Shown: positions 1-11,760 of the stretch, one piece after another
Layout of the letters: each line of letters begins with the position of its first letter
Numbering within the stretch: position 1 is the stretch's first letter
Source of the DNA: Salvia splendens
Taxonomy: Eukaryota > Streptophyta > Magnoliopsida > Lamiales > Lamiaceae
Assembly: GCF_004379255.2 (NCBI RefSeq)
Contig: NC_056049.1
Span: 5,208,001-5,272,000, forward strand
Direction of reading: 5' to 3'
Length of the DNA: 64,000 nucleotides
The notes under the pieces: generated by a model
Database searches by the model: none
Told to the model about the DNA's origin: nothing
The model's input: the letters and a program-made list of their open reading frames with translations, nothing else
Made by a program: the position numbers and the translations under genes

Positions 1-905
1 TACAAGTATATGAACTAACTAACAAATTTAAAGAATTCTATAATTATTCATCAAATATCAAGGTATTCTTAAAGTTAAACTTCAGACCCATCTTTTCTGC
101 CTCTTAAACAAAAATATAATAAAAAAATTAGATGTAGTCAAAATAGAATGTTGCAATCATGATTTACTTGGAAACTTATGTTGATATTAAATTATTATTG
201 TTTGAATCTATTCGGAGACACCAAAAAAATTGGAATAATAGACAAAATTAACATGTCTCGTGCACAAGATGACATGCATAAATAGAGAAATATACTATTA
301 TTAGTGATTAATCACCTAATTATATTTAAAAATACTAATTATAGATGGTGGGCGGCACGGGCCCGGGCTGGTCCTGGGCTTGGGCTGGGCTTCAGATGGT
401 CCTGGGTCTGGCCGTCTGGGTTTACAAAATGGCCCAATTGGAGCCCATCTCAACTAATGAGCCCAGGCCATGCCAGCTTCGTTTCACTGAGTGAGAAATA
501 AATTCGATTATAATAATAATTTCGACCACCAAAACTCTTTGTCCATAGCCACTTGAAAAAAAAATACTACTACATTTTAGATAGAAATATAACAAACGCA
601 AATTATATATATTATATCAATTCTAAGTTATGATCTGTATAATTAGATTTCAAAATTTTATAGTATCAACAAATGACAAATAATGATGTCAATGGAAATT
701 GTCAGCACAACATCAATACTATCAATCAATTAATATTGTGTTAATATTTTCTGTTAACGTCGGTATTTGTTAGTATTTATCATCTGTAGACTTCAATTCT
801 AAAATATAATGATCTAGCTTGGAGTAAGATCAGGTTGGATTTTATCAATATTCTATTTAGATATGGCCGTTTTTAATGTATCCAACATTTATGCGCATTA
901 AGCTC
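1..905. other. Intergenic, no gene seen
   Basis: The stretch is AT-rich with no ORF that looks like a protein. A short GC-rich patch near 345-475, rich in GGGCTGGGC-like runs, makes a chance 65-codon frame. I see no repeat termini here. Confidence 0.6.
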
Positions 906-915
906 GTAAAATACA

Positions 916-1171
916 TACTCCCTCCGTCCCTATTAATTGTCACTCTTTTCCATTTCGATCCGTCTATCAATAATTATCAAACTTCATTTTTATCATAAAT
1001 GGTAAGTATGTCTCATATTCCACTAACTCACTTCACTCACATTTTATTATAAAACCAATATAAAAAAGTGGGTCTCATATTCCACTAACTTTTCAAATAA
1101 ACTTTTCTTTACATTTCTTAAAACCCGTGCCCAGTCAAAGAGTGACAATTAATCGGGGACGGAGGGAGTAT
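916..1171. mobile_element. Stowaway-like MITE
   Basis: The left end reads TACTCCCTCCGTCCC and the right end is its reverse complement (GGACGGAGGGAGTA). The matching arms continue inward (ATTAATTGTCACTCTT versus AAGAGTGACAATTAAT). A TA at each edge fits the TA target duplication of Tc1/mariner-derived Stowaway elements. There is no coding content. Confidence 0.85.
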
Positions 1172-1272
1172 TTAATAGTATTATTAAATTCTTTTTATAC
1201 ATTTAGTTGATTCTAATACAATAAAAATAGTTTTTAAATTAATTTTATTTACCATTTCAAATAAATGCGTTA

Positions 1273-3058
1273 GAGCATCCACAACGCGCGCCGCCCGCGT
1301 TCCGCGTTTCGTGCCGGAGGAACGAAACAGGCGGGCGACGCGTTGCGGACATGCGTTCCGTGCCCATGCCGTGCCGTGTGCCGTCGTTGCGAGACGCAGC
1401 ACGGCCTGCGTCTACCACGCGCTTCGGCGACGTGGCGCGCCCCTGCGTCGTGCGTGAAGCCCACTCGCCGGCCCGCGAGTGGGCGTCGTCATTTATGACG
1501 CAATAAATCTTTTTTTTAAAATTTGAATTTATAAAAAAAATGTGTAAATGGAAATATTACCGTTTTATATCCATTTTTTCTTTTTTTTTATTTTTTTACT
1601 CTATAAAACTCCTAATTCATTCTCATTTCACACACAACTACACATCTATTCTTCCTAAAATCAACTTCATTTCCTCTCCAATTTTCATCTAACATCTCAT
1701 CAAAAAATATCCGGCGACGGAAACTCCGGCGGTGGCGGCTCCGGCGGGTGGGATGCATACGCTCGACCCTCCGCCCCGCGGTATTCGCAGGGATTATCCC
1801 AGATTCGGGAGGATTTCCCGTTGAACCCACTCTGGGAGGAGGCCGAGCCGGGCGAGGAGGAGGAGGGGGAGGAGGCCGGGCGGTGGAAGCTCCAGGACGG
1901 AGTCGGAGGCGGGCGAGGAGGAGGAGGAGGAAGAAGAGGAGGATCTAGGCCGGCATCCGTACAACAACAACGAAACGATGGCGGTGTACAACGCCTGGAT
2001 CGCCGTCTCGTACGATCCCATCGTCGGGAATCAACAAGCCCACAAGCGCTTCTGGGAAAAGGTCACCGAGATCTACCACCAGATTAAGCCGAAAGGCTCC
2101 TGGAAGCGCACATATACAGTGCTCCGCTCTCACTTTGGCCGAGTCGACAAACAGGTCAAAAAATTCTGCGGCACCTACTCGACCGAAGCGGCGCACTACC
2201 AAAGCGGAGCTTCGGGAGCCGACATTCTGAGGGCGGCTTTGCGCGTTTACAACCAGGACACCGGCAAACAATTCAGATTTGTTGATGTTTGGCAGACTGT
2301 CAAGGACGAGGAACGGTGGGCCGGCGGTGTCCGCTCCAGCTCGAGCTCAACCTCAAAGCGCACAAAGCACATGACGAGTGACCAATACTCGTCTGGTGAC
2401 ACCGGTGAGGGCAGGGGCAGACAAGAGGGTGCACCGCAGGAGTTTGCGGGTACGGCCGGGGATGACGGGGGATCCAGTCGTGCGCGCCGTCGGCCGCAAA
2501 GGACGAAGGCGGCGAAGACGGCTAGAGAGAGGAAGGGCCGAGGCGAATCAAGCCAGGCGGGATCGGGGGGAGGCTCGAACACCCTTATGGCGGTGTACAT
2601 GACCGCCACAATGGCGGACACTTCCCGCTTCTCGCCCTCCCAATACGCGGCCTGGTGGAACGGAATTGTGCATATGGCAGCACAACTTGGCCTTCCGACT
2701 CCCCCTCCACCTCGACCGCCTTCCGGGGATGATTCGCCGGCGGGGTAGTTTTTTTATTTTCTTTAAATTTATATTTTAAATTATGCAACGTTTAATTTTT
2801 AGGATTTTAATTGTGTGTTTTTTATTTTTTAGAATTTTAAGTTGTAATTTTTTTATGTTGTGTGTTTATAATGAAGTGTGTTTGTTTTAATTGAATTGGG
2901 TTGGAAATAAAAATAAAAAATGAAATTGAATGAATAGTAATTTAAGGAACGGTTAAGAAACGGAGGGTGGCAGGTTTTGTTACTTAGTTAAGAAATGTAG
3001 TTAAAAAGTATGAGACCCGTAAATAGTAGTTTAAGGAACGGTTAAGGAACTGTGGAAG
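1273..3058 (+). mobile_element. Degenerate PIF/Harbinger-type element
   Basis: A GC-rich block starts at TTA|GAGCATCCACAACG, a terminus type common in plant PIF/Harbinger elements and next to a possible TTA target site. It ends in a degenerate region near 3030-3058 (GGTTAAGGAACTGTGGA), which only loosely mirrors the left end. Inside is one ORF of the Myb/SANT-like accessory protein; I see no DDE transposase ORF, so the copy would be non-autonomous. The right boundary is approximate. Confidence 0.5.
1710..2748 (+). pseudogene. Broken Myb/SANT-like transposon ORF1 protein
   Basis: The main open frame (from the ATG at 1978 to 2748) gives 256 aa with a NAM-associated/Myb-SANT-like region (AWIAVSYDPIVGNQQ, RFWEKV, KGSWKRTYTVLRSHF), a Ser/Arg-rich linker and a Pro-rich tail. 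Such proteins are encoded beside PIF/Harbinger transposases and are often mislabelled 'glutathione S-transferase T3-like'. The frame is open upstream through an acidic run into a GGA-rich tract at about 1850-1945. The N-terminal part (SGDGNSGGGG, ARPSAPRYSQ, REDFPLNPLW) lies in a different frame, so there is an indel in that tract. The expected start codon before SGDG is ATA at 1707, not ATG. I infer a decayed ORF; use of the internal ATG at 1978 cannot be excluded. Confidence 0.6.
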
Positions 3059-3205
3059 AACGTACCAGTTCTCTTCTACAAAATCATACTGTAAAACTCA
3101 TCATTTCTCTATAGATAAAAAATAACACTTCTGTCTTTACAACTTCTTCAAATCCCAAAGCAATATTGCTAATCCAACTAGATTTGTTGATTACATGCTG
3201 CATTG

Positions 3206-6086
3206 ATGCATAAACTATCATGGATCGCCGTTGCCATCATCCATATCCTCCCCTTCTCTCTCTCCGACCCACGAATTTATGAGGCCGGCTTATTCTGCAG
3301 CGTCGAGCGGCCGCCGCCCAACGCCAGCGCCTCCTTCATCCCGCTCTTCACCAGCGCGATGGAGACCATCCCGCAGCAAGTCGCAGCCAGAAACTGGGGC
3401 AGCTACATCTTCAACTCCACCAACGCATCCATCTACACCCTCGCGCAGTGCCACGCCGACCTCTCGCGCGACGACTGCCTCCAGTGCTACGCCACCAGCC
3501 GCACGCGCCTCCCCCGCTGCGTCCCCGCCTTCGGAGGCCGGATCTTCCTCGACGGCTGCTTCCTCCGCTACGACAGCTACGCGTTCTTCGCCGAGAGCGT
3601 CGATCCTGACTCCGACGCCGTCAATTGCACCTCCACGGCGCCGAATTCCGCGCTGCCGGAGGCGGAGTTCAGGAGGAGCGTTTTGGAGGTGATCGACAAC
3701 GTCACGGCCGGCGGGAGGTCCGCGACGGCGGGGATCGGCGGCGCGTTTGGATTGGCGGAGTGCTGGAACAGCGTCGGCGCGGAGGGGTGTAGGGCGTGTT
3801 TGGCGAAGGCGAATTCGGAAATTAGGCGGTGTTTGCCTAGCAGCGAAGGCCGCGCGTTGAATGCTGGCTGCTATTTGCGCTATTCTACGCAGAAATTCTA
3901 CAATCAGTCTACTGCATCAAATCGTGATTCCGGTGTGTTGTTTTAAGCTTAATAAGAATCGAATAATTTTTCAGATATGCTTCAAATCGAGCTCAATGTT
4001 CACTAAATTTAATCTAATTTCATATCTCGGCACCTCTATAAACTGTTGCAATACTCATGTTGAAAAATTGGTGATATTGTTACAATAATTGACCTAATTT
4101 GGAAGTTCATGATATTTTAGCAATTAACCTAATTTTATGTTCTCGTATTAAGATTGGGAAGATGATTATGGAGTTTTCTGTGTGTTTTAATACTGTTTGA
4201 GTTTCTAATTTGTCTTTTTATGCTCATTTTACTTTCAATTCTTTGTATCGATTAGTTTTTGACGATTGGCTGATACAGTAACAGTTTCTTCTGTCCTCTT
4301 TTGATCAACTGCTTTATTTTATATACAAAGCGTGATGATCTGTGAATGAATCTTGTTCTTATTTGGCGGCTTTGGAAAGGTTGATTTCTTGACTTGTAGC
4401 ATTGTAGAGTGATTACTTGGTAAAAAAGTGATTCATTCATGACAAATGTTTGATCCATTGTATTGAAACAGTTTAGTCAATGTTTGATTCTGAAAATTTT
4501 AGGTGTTTCTAGAAGAGGTGTGATTGTCGCCGTTGTTTGCTCTGTACTTGCTTTCTGTATGCTCTGCCTCTTTGGTGGTCACGCCGCGTATCGGAGATGG
4601 GAGAGACGAAAACAAGGTATTTTAACGCGATATGGGTAGTTAGAAGATACGATGTTTGGAGTGGAAGAGTTGTTCATCTTGATAATATTTCATTCGTGCT
4701 AAATACAGAGCGTTATAATCTTGGCAAGATTTCATATTCCTACCACAAGTCAAGTTTGAACTTCAAATACGAGACCCTTGAGAAGGCGACCGACTATTTT
4801 GACCCGTTGAGGAAACTGGGGCAGGGAGGGGCGGGCTCTGTGTACAGAGGGACCCTCCCAAACGGGGAGACCGTGGCTGTGAAGCGGCTCTTCTTCAGCA
4901 CGAGGCAGTGGGTTGATGAGTTCTTCAATGAAGTGAACCTCATCAGTGGAATCGGGCACAAGAATCTTGTGAAGCTTATTGGCTGCAGCATCGAAGGCCC
5001 TGAAAGCCTTCTGGTTTATGAATATGTGCCCAACCAGAGCCTTGAAGTCTGCCTCTTTGGTGTGTTTGTTGTAGTAGTTAGTTGTTCTCTTTCGGTTTGG
5101 GTGATTTTGGTCAGATTCTTGAGTTTCTCGTCTCCCTGCAGATAAGAATCGGGCGAAGATCATGAACTGGAAGGAGCGGTACAACATTGTGGTTGGAACA
5201 GCCGAGGGGATCGCGTTCCTTCATGAGGGTACTGAGTTGAGGATCATCCACAGAGATATCAAGGGCAGCAATATTCTTCTTGATGAAAATTTTGATGCTA
5301 AGATAGCTGATTTTGGTCTTGCTCGGAACTTCGCAGCTGATAAAACTCATCTCAGCACAGGAATTGCAGGCACATTGTGAGGAAAATCGCGTTAATTCTC
5401 AACTATATACCGAACAGATCAGTTCGAAAGTAACCCTAATCGTGGTTTGTTTTTTTGCAGAGGATACATGGCGCCCGAGTACATAGTGAAAGGGCAGCTC
5501 ACAGAGAAGGCTGATGTTTACAGCTATGGAGTTCTGGTTCTTGAAATCGTGTGTGGAAGGAAGAACAACGCCTTCGTTGAGGACTCTGGATCTCTCCTAC
5601 AAACAGTAATATCCCTTACACTACTCCATATCATGTCGTGATTATCTTTCATTTTGTTTGTTATCATAATGCCGGCTTTATTTTCCTCCCCTCCCCTGGC
5701 TCTAGGTCTGGAAGCTCTTCAAGACGGATAGACTAGCAGAAACAGTCGACCCTTCTCTGAAGGGCGACTTCCCGCCAGCAGAAGCTTCAAAAGTCTTGAA
5801 AATTGGGCTCCTCTGCGCCCAGGCGTCCGTGGCTCAACGACCATCGATGGTGGACGTTGTCCGAATGCTGACAGATGAAAACTGCGAAATTCCAGAACCA
5901 AATCAACCACCATTCTTAAACACTAGTGCCCTTTCAGGCAGCACTACTAGATCATCCTACAGCGTCAACAGTTCCACGTCGTACCCAATTACACGGCCAG
6001 AAACATCCCATCCCTCCTCGGAATCCTTCAGCATTCAGAGTTCGGAAGGGCGGCGATCAAGAAGTGACGGAATGAGGTTAATATAG
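3206..6086 (+). CDS. Cysteine-rich receptor-like protein kinase (CRK2/CRK3-like)
   Basis: Six exons: 3206-3932, 4503-4616, 4709-5059, 5142-5376, 5461-5605 and 5706-6086. All have GT-AG borders and matching phases and give 650 aa. Residues 1 to about 20 form a signal peptide. Two DUF26/Gnk2 ectodomains follow, each with C-x8-C-x2-C ([13 protein letters not shown] and [13 protein letters not shown]). Exon 2 encodes a transmembrane helix followed by a basic stop (RRWERRK). The cytoplasmic kinase has the Gly loop LGQGGAGSV (about 318-326), the VAVK lysine (about 339), HRDIKGSN (about 434), DFGLAR (about 454) and APEY, so it should be an active RD kinase. The tail is Ser/Thr-rich. The family works at the plasma membrane in stress, immune and ROS signalling; the ligand is unknown. 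The start is the first ATG of the frame, directly before the signal peptide. Confidence 0.93.
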
Positions 6087-6501
6087 AAGAGTTTTATTTT
6101 TTGCATGATTGAATGTGGCGGTTGTACAAGAGTTCAAAGCCTATAGAAAACATGTATGTAGATTTTGTAGTTTTTTTATGTTTTTTTGGAAAAGATCCAA
6201 AACAAAAATATAGTTGGAAATTGTGCACCAATTGAAAATACTAAACTATCATTTTCTTAGGTGTATATTATTATAGACAGAATGTAAAAATTGAGCCAAA
6301 TTGTAACACATTGAGAAGCAAGCATTTGAATCTATGGATTTGAAACTGTTGTGTGATTGCATAATCTTGCTCTTATTCAACAAGCTACAAAGCTAATAAG
6401 ATCAGGAAATACAAAAAAAAAAAAATCATGCTAACTAGCAATTGATCAGTAAAATTATTGCACGAGCAAGAAAAAATATTGAAGGGATTTAGTTCGTAGT
6501 T
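6087..6501. other. Intergenic, facing 3' ends
   Basis: Short AT-rich spacer between the kinase stop and the convergent COX5C stop. It should hold both 3' UTRs. No other signal is seen. Confidence 0.6.
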
Positions 6502-6687
6502 CTACTCATCTTCTCTAACAACACTGATAATATCGCCTCTGTTATAAAGATCATAGAAATCCCTAGTCTTCTTTTGCTCTTTCCAGTGGAACACTTGCCA
6601 AAATCCCCCGGCCACCAAGCCGAGGCCGGTCGCGATAACAATCTCCTTTATGACACTCGGGTCCTTGTAAACTACATGACAAGCCAT
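6502..6687 (-). CDS. COX5C: Cytochrome c oxidase subunit 5C
   Basis: A 61-aa single-exon ORF. It has the plant COX5C pattern: KDPSVIKEIVIATGLGL, a single membrane helix with GLVAGGFW, then HWKEQKKTRDFYDLY and an acidic C-terminus (SVVREDE). Family members are about 63-64 aa. It is a small nuclear-encoded subunit of mitochondrial complex IV in the inner membrane. Upstream on the minus strand a good donor (CC|GTGAGT) at 7149 and an acceptor (TTTGACAG) ending at 6694 mark a leader intron of about 456 nt just before the ATG, with the first exon near 7150-7200. Plant COX5C genes typically have such leader introns, which are known to boost expression. Confidence 0.9.
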   Translation of the reverse strand: MACHVVYKDPSVIKEIVIATGLGLVAGGFWQVFHWKEQKKTRDFYDLYNRGDIISVVREDE

Positions 6688-6693
6688 CCTCTT

Positions 6694-7149
6694 CTGTCAA
6701 ACCAAAACCTAACACAAATATATTTTCATCATAAATTCAATATTTTATACTTTTCATTCATTTTGTCATTTTAGTTCGTCCTTAAAACATTGCTCATTTC
6801 GTTTTTGATAACATCCCCATGACTACCACTTATATTTTCTACTAGCTATATCACCTTATAAGCATATTTACCAAACATTTATTATATTTCATGTAAAAAG
6901 TGATAGATATTTTTTGGGAAACTTGTTGAAGCAAAACTAATTAGCTAATAGATTTTTAACCAAAATATAACAACATTATCAAAATGAAGAGAAATCAAAT
7001 TTTATTCACTAATTTAACTAGAATACACAGAAACAAAACCGAATTCACAAACATGAAAAAGAAAAAAACCGAAGCAAGCTCAAAATCATTAAAAAAAAAC
7101 ATGAAACATATAACACAATAAGATCATCAAACAATGGAAAGAAACTCAC
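6694..7149 (-). other. 5'-UTR leader intron of COX5C (predicted)
   Basis: Read on the minus strand it begins GTGAGT and ends TTTGACAG, seven bases before the ATG at 6687. It is AT-rich with no coding potential. The borders are inferred from splice consensus and from the known family gene structure. Confidence 0.65.
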
Positions 7150-7199
7150 GGTTTCGATGCAAATTTTGTTGAGGCGACGAGATCCCAAAATGTCGAAAG

Positions 7200-7749
7200 A
7201 AAAACTGTAGCTATGAATTCAGAAGAAATGGTAAAATATAAAGGTTGTATATATGGATTCGAGACGTGAGTTAATTTTGAAAAAAATTAGCCTTTTACGC
7301 CAAAAGAATTGGTCAAGTTGATTGACAAGTATTAAGAAATCATTAAAATAGAAAACCGTAGATAAATATTTCAATATCTCTTTAATTTTGATGATTAATT
7401 GAAGTATATTATTCCGAGTAGTAAATGAGTTACAAATACCCTCCCAATTTGGGATTAAAAAAAACAAGCTTATATAATTAGAATAGAGAAAGTAATAGTA
7501 ATATAGTATTATTGTGTTGATTATTCTTTTTATGAGCTAAAATAATAATTTTCCAAATTTGGCAAATAATAATTCTTATCAGAAACTATGTTAGCAATAC
7601 AAATTCTTATCTGTTCAAAAATATCTAGCAAAGTTCCTCATGTTATTGGAGTGGGCCCATAGAAGAAATGTGACAATACTAAATATCTAATCCATTTCTC
7701 AAATATATCTTCCAACAGCAGCAACAACTAGAATTGAGAGAAAAAAAAA
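7200..7749. other. Intergenic between divergent genes
   Basis: AT-rich spacer that should hold the divergent promoters of COX5C (leftward) and the J-domain gene (rightward). No convincing ORF or TE end was seen. Confidence 0.5.
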
Positions 7750-9034
7750 ATGTTGGCAGCCTCTCCTTCCACTCATCAACCAATCCTGAATCCAAAACCT
7801 GATCAATTTCAATACTGCAATTTCAAGAACTCCAGGTAACATCATCTGATCTTTTTGAGTACAATACACCGAAATTGAAATACGAGACAATATACGGTTT
7901 GGGTTGGATGAAACAGGAGTAGGCGAGGTTCAGTGTCGACGCGATGCTGTGTGAAGAAAGAAGCAGAGAGCAGCAAGAATCATTACGAATTGCTAGGAGT
8001 GTCAGTTGATGCAAGTGGTCTACAGATCAAGGATGCTTACAGAAAACTTCAAAAGAAATATCATCCAGATATTGCAGGGGATGAGGTTTTTGCTACTTAA
8101 CGGTTGTTTTCGTTCTTAAATTTCGTATCTATGCAGTGGAAATAAGTTACGTTTGCAGGGTCACGAGAGCACGGTCATGTTGAATAAAGCGTACGAGGTA
8201 TTGGTGAGAGACGACCTCAGAAAAGAGTACGATAGGTCGATTGGAAGAGTTCGGGTCGGGAGCACGCTAGGTAGCGTGTGGAAAGAGCCCCCGAGACCCC
8301 AGGCTCTATTTGTCGATGAAAATGCTTGTGTAGGTAAATACTAGTAAAAAGATATTAGGAGTCCGGGATGTTGTTTCCAATGGTTTACTATTCGTAAGAG
8401 CATATACTTGTTTTCAGGGTGCTGGAAGTGTGTGCATTACGCGGGCAACACATTCACCATGGACGAGGCTTCTGGAACCGCGCGAATCAAGGTTCAATAC
8501 GGAGATGACGATGCACAGATTGAGGTATGCAACGTATCCTTCCTTCTCTGAGTTTCACAGTAGAACTGAAGGTAAAGAAGATAGTTAACATCGTATAGCC
8601 ATCCAATATCATAAATTCTCGACACTTGCATTATAGATGTCGGTCGAGTCGTGCCCTGTAAACTGCATCCACTGGGTCGATACAGAAGAGCTAGCAGTTC
8701 TTGAGCACCTGATCCGGCCTCAGCCGAAGGAGGGGTATGGAATATTCGGACAAGGATGGGAAAGGCCTGCAAATGTATTCATGGCTGCCAAATCCTTCAA
8801 CAAGGAGTTAGAGCGGCAAGAAGAAAGCAAGCATAGACAGGGTAATCACATTCAACATCTACAGCTAGATTATAGTTCTATGAATTTGAACTTTTACCTG
8901 GGATTACAGGAAACTCAAGGGACAACGAAGAAACTCAAGCTCAGGCAGAAGCGCGCGAGAATGCATACAAGGAACTGAAGATCGGAAGGTTTGCAAGAAT
9001 TTGGAGCTGGATGAAGCAAAGCACTAGCAAATGA
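7750..9034 (+). CDS. Chloroplast J-domain protein with ferredoxin-like domain (DJC76-type)
   Basis: Six exons: 7750-7835, 7917-8085, 8159-8333, 8418-8524, 8637-8841 and 8910-9034. All have GT-AG borders and join in frame to 288 aa. The N-terminus is Ser/Arg-rich with few acids, which fits a plastid transit peptide. The J domain runs from about residue 52 to 115 with HPD at 78-80 (KYHPDIAGD). A 4Fe-4S ferredoxin-like domain follows, with C-x2-C-x2-C (ACVGCWKC, completed across the exon 3/4 junction) and the distal [11 protein letters not shown]. The C-terminus is charged. This architecture matches the plant DJC76/77/82 group, J-proteins of the plastid that carry an iron-sulfur domain; a redox-linked chaperone role is inferred. 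All four cluster cysteines are present. The assignment is confident at subfamily level only. Confidence 0.9.
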
Positions 9035-9631
9035 GCAAACAAGTAGAGATGAATGCACGGCATGAAGGAGAAGAAGTGTGTGTCGACTCGCTAGATGTAA
9101 TTTCTGAATGAAAGTGAAAAATCTGTATGTATATATATATATATATATGAGAAGCCAGTAAACATCAGTGCAACCTAGTGAATGTTGCAATACATAGGAA
9201 TTTACATGAAGAGGATAGGCTGTTTATATAATTTGCAGGAGAGCATAACAATGTTTTGTCAAAGAACATAAACACATTCTACCTTCACAAACTCAATCCT
9301 ATTTCACTCAACTAACAAGGCTCACATCGATGAGGGGATTAACGAATGTGAGCCCTGTTAGAATGTGTTTTCGACGTCATATGCTCATTTACTAATAAGT
9401 ATATGTTGTCGGATATTTTACTTAATTTGTTTCTTATAGTAACTGAATTGAACATTAACTCAAAAGAATAATTGAAATAAGTTTAAAATTAGAAACAATC
9501 AATTACACGTGGCACGCACATTGCACGGATGCTACACGTGTACATATATATTGAAATATTGAAAGAATTACTATATATAGTTAGTTAAGATAACTCAAAG
9601 AAACCAAATGTACTACCATTTGACTTGATTA

Positions 9632-9803
9632 ATACTCCCTCTGTCTCGCTTTAGCGGTCTCAGTTACTTTTTTACACTCGTTTTGTAAAAATGATGATAA
9701 ATAGTCAAAGTGGAGAAATGGTAAAGTAGTTAAAGTGGAGAAATGGTAACCGGGACTGCACAAAAGTAACCGGGACTGCTAAAACGGGACAGATGGAGTA
9801 TTA
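9632..9803. mobile_element. Stowaway-like MITE
   Basis: The ends are TACTCCCTCTGTCTCGC and GGGACAGATGGAGTA, with inner arms (TAGCGGTCTCAGTTAC against GTAACCGGGACTGCTA). The related sequence near 20000-20030, inverted, lacks it at the same TA and so preserves an empty site. Confidence 0.85.
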
Positions 9804-10463
9804 CGTAATTCAAATTTGACATAAATTCGCTACAGATAGAGATTGGCATTAACTTTGTTAAGACACAATCAACGAAAATTGATGTCAACGAAAATTGCAC
9901 TACACAAGCCGCAAGATTAGCACATGAATCAAGTTTTTTTGGGGGGACTAACTAATCGTGTAATATATTTTTTTAAAGTTGATTTATTTTGGGGTAATAT
10001 TACTATTAAAATATTTCCTTGTTCACCTTTTAGTTGTATGCAAAAAGAAAAGATTTCAGTTTATATTTGATTGACTCGAATAGAACAATTGGAAATTTTA
10101 ATTAATATTAGATACTTAAGATAGCATAATACCCCAAACTTTGCTTCCTCCAATAGTCAGCACTCCATTTAATATTAGGGAAGAGGTGTAGGATAAGGTG
10201 GAGAAGCAGGGACTTGATAAGAAACCGTTCAGTGTAGAAGAAAAGCGAAGGCTCCTTCTCCTTCTTCTTCTTCCAAGTGATGAACATATATAACTCTCCA
10301 TTAGCTTCACATATCCCAGAATTAATGCAACTTTCAGATTTGTAATACATTTGCTTTTTATGAGTTAATGCTTTTGGGAGTCTTAAATTGGATTTTGGGG
10401 TATAATGCTATCTTAACTAACTCTATATGCTTACATTTTCAATATTGCTACATTATTAATATA

Positions 10464-10500
10464 TGTACGCGTGTAGCGTCCGTGCAACTTGCGTGTCCGG
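10464..10500 (+). repeat. Recurrent 'ccgtgcgacgtgcgtg' repeat motif
   Basis: One of five related copies of a motif of about 37 bp built on TGTACACGTGTAG-CNTCCGTGCGACGTGCGTG. The others lie at 9507-9545 (reverse), 11934-11969, 12740-12778 and 14627-14660 (reverse). Their alternating orientation suggests they are terminal or subterminal repeats of the MULE-like family. Confidence 0.6.
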
Positions 10501-10583
10501 ACCAATAAATTAATACAGGTCATTCATTGTAGCAACATTTTTTTCTCAATTAAAAAAAATAAAGATGAGAAATATATCTCACC

Positions 10584-11365
10584 CAGTGGCGGATGGAGGT
10601 GGGGTCGAGTGGGGTCGACTGACCCCACCACCATCCATAGTAACCGGAAATATCCATGGTCAGAGTTCTTCGAAGCTGCCGGCGACCCCACGGTCGGCAG
10701 GTCTGCCCCAAATTGTCAATAGCCAATCGATGAATTAGATCTGCAACTCAGCCCATATGAGACTAATTATGAAACCAATTTTGTGTTGAATTAGGTAAGA
10801 AAACCAATAATCGTAAGAATACAATATCTTGTGGAAGAAGGCTGTAAATGTAGAGTCGTAGAGTTTCCGGATAACTAAGAAAGTAAGGAAATAGTGAAAG
10901 GAGGTGCCTAGTCAGAAAAATATTTACACCTAAAACAAATGTGAAGTTCCTATATATATATATATATATATATTGCTTTGATGCCTAGTATTTTATTTGC
11001 TGTAATTCTTTTTCCTAGTTTTTAATAGAAATCCTAAATATATTGTGCAATTTAATTTTTATTTTGCTCTAAAAAGTTTTGTTAAATATAAATTTGTACT
11101 TTTCTTCTATATTAGACTATTTAAATTCTGCCATATAGCTTTAGTAGTTTAAATTTTGCAAAATGTGTTTATACTTTATTATAATTATTATATATTATAG
11201 TAGCATATTTTATGGTCGTTCTCCTGTAATTTTAATTTTATTTAATAAAGATAATACTATATAATTATAAGTTATTTTCTAAATAATAATTATTTAAATA
11301 TTATTTATTATTAAATTTTTACTATTTTTCGACCCCACGATAAAAGTTTTCTGGATCCGCCATTG
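10584..11365. mobile_element. Non-autonomous hAT element, 782 bp
   Basis: The termini are CAGTGGCGGAT and the complementary ATCCGCCATTG. They are flanked by a perfect 8-bp direct repeat ATCTCACC (10576-10583 and 11366-11373), the size expected for hAT. The interior is AT-rich without coding sequence. The related sequence near 12060-12090 runs through the site uninterrupted, which confirms the insertion. Confidence 0.9.
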
Positions 11366-11373
11366 ATCTCACC

Positions 11374-11760
11374 CATGTTCCAAGTTGGTGAGTTGGGCAG
11401 CACGACATTTTGGCTGTCAGTGACTCTTAACAATGGGGCTGCACTGTCAAGCTCGAGCTCCTCTATCGCGTTAACTGACAGTGAGACCACCAAGAATGTC
11501 CTTATTGCTTTGTCATACATACATTTCAAGTATCAGAAGCTTACTTCAGAGCTCTCATGAATATTGTTGTCAGGTCCGGGATCGCTTGGCGTTGAGCGGA
11601 GCAGGTGAGGGATCAGTCAGAGTCTGTCATAGCCAGTTTCTTCCAAGTGAAGAACCAATACCATATACTGGCAGGGACTAGGAAATCTAGAGTTTTGTCT
11701 CAAAATCATAGCATATCAATGGTTGGTTCACAGTTTTCTGATGTTACATATCAATGGCAG
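11374..11760 (+). other. Unclassified internal segment of the repeat nest
   Basis: About 350 bp of higher-complexity sequence, including an open stretch with a serine run near 11450. It is not repeated in the sister arms. I cannot match it to a known protein. It may be captured gene sequence or a decayed transposon interior. Confidence 0.3.

Noticed and set aside
1978..2748. Annotation as 'glutathione S-transferase T3-like'
   Set aside because: No GST fold is present. The label is a common database error for Myb/SANT-like proteins of PIF/Harbinger elements.
11363..11560. 65-codon Ser-rich ORF as a gene
   Set aside because: It begins within the hAT terminus and target site and has no recognisable domain.
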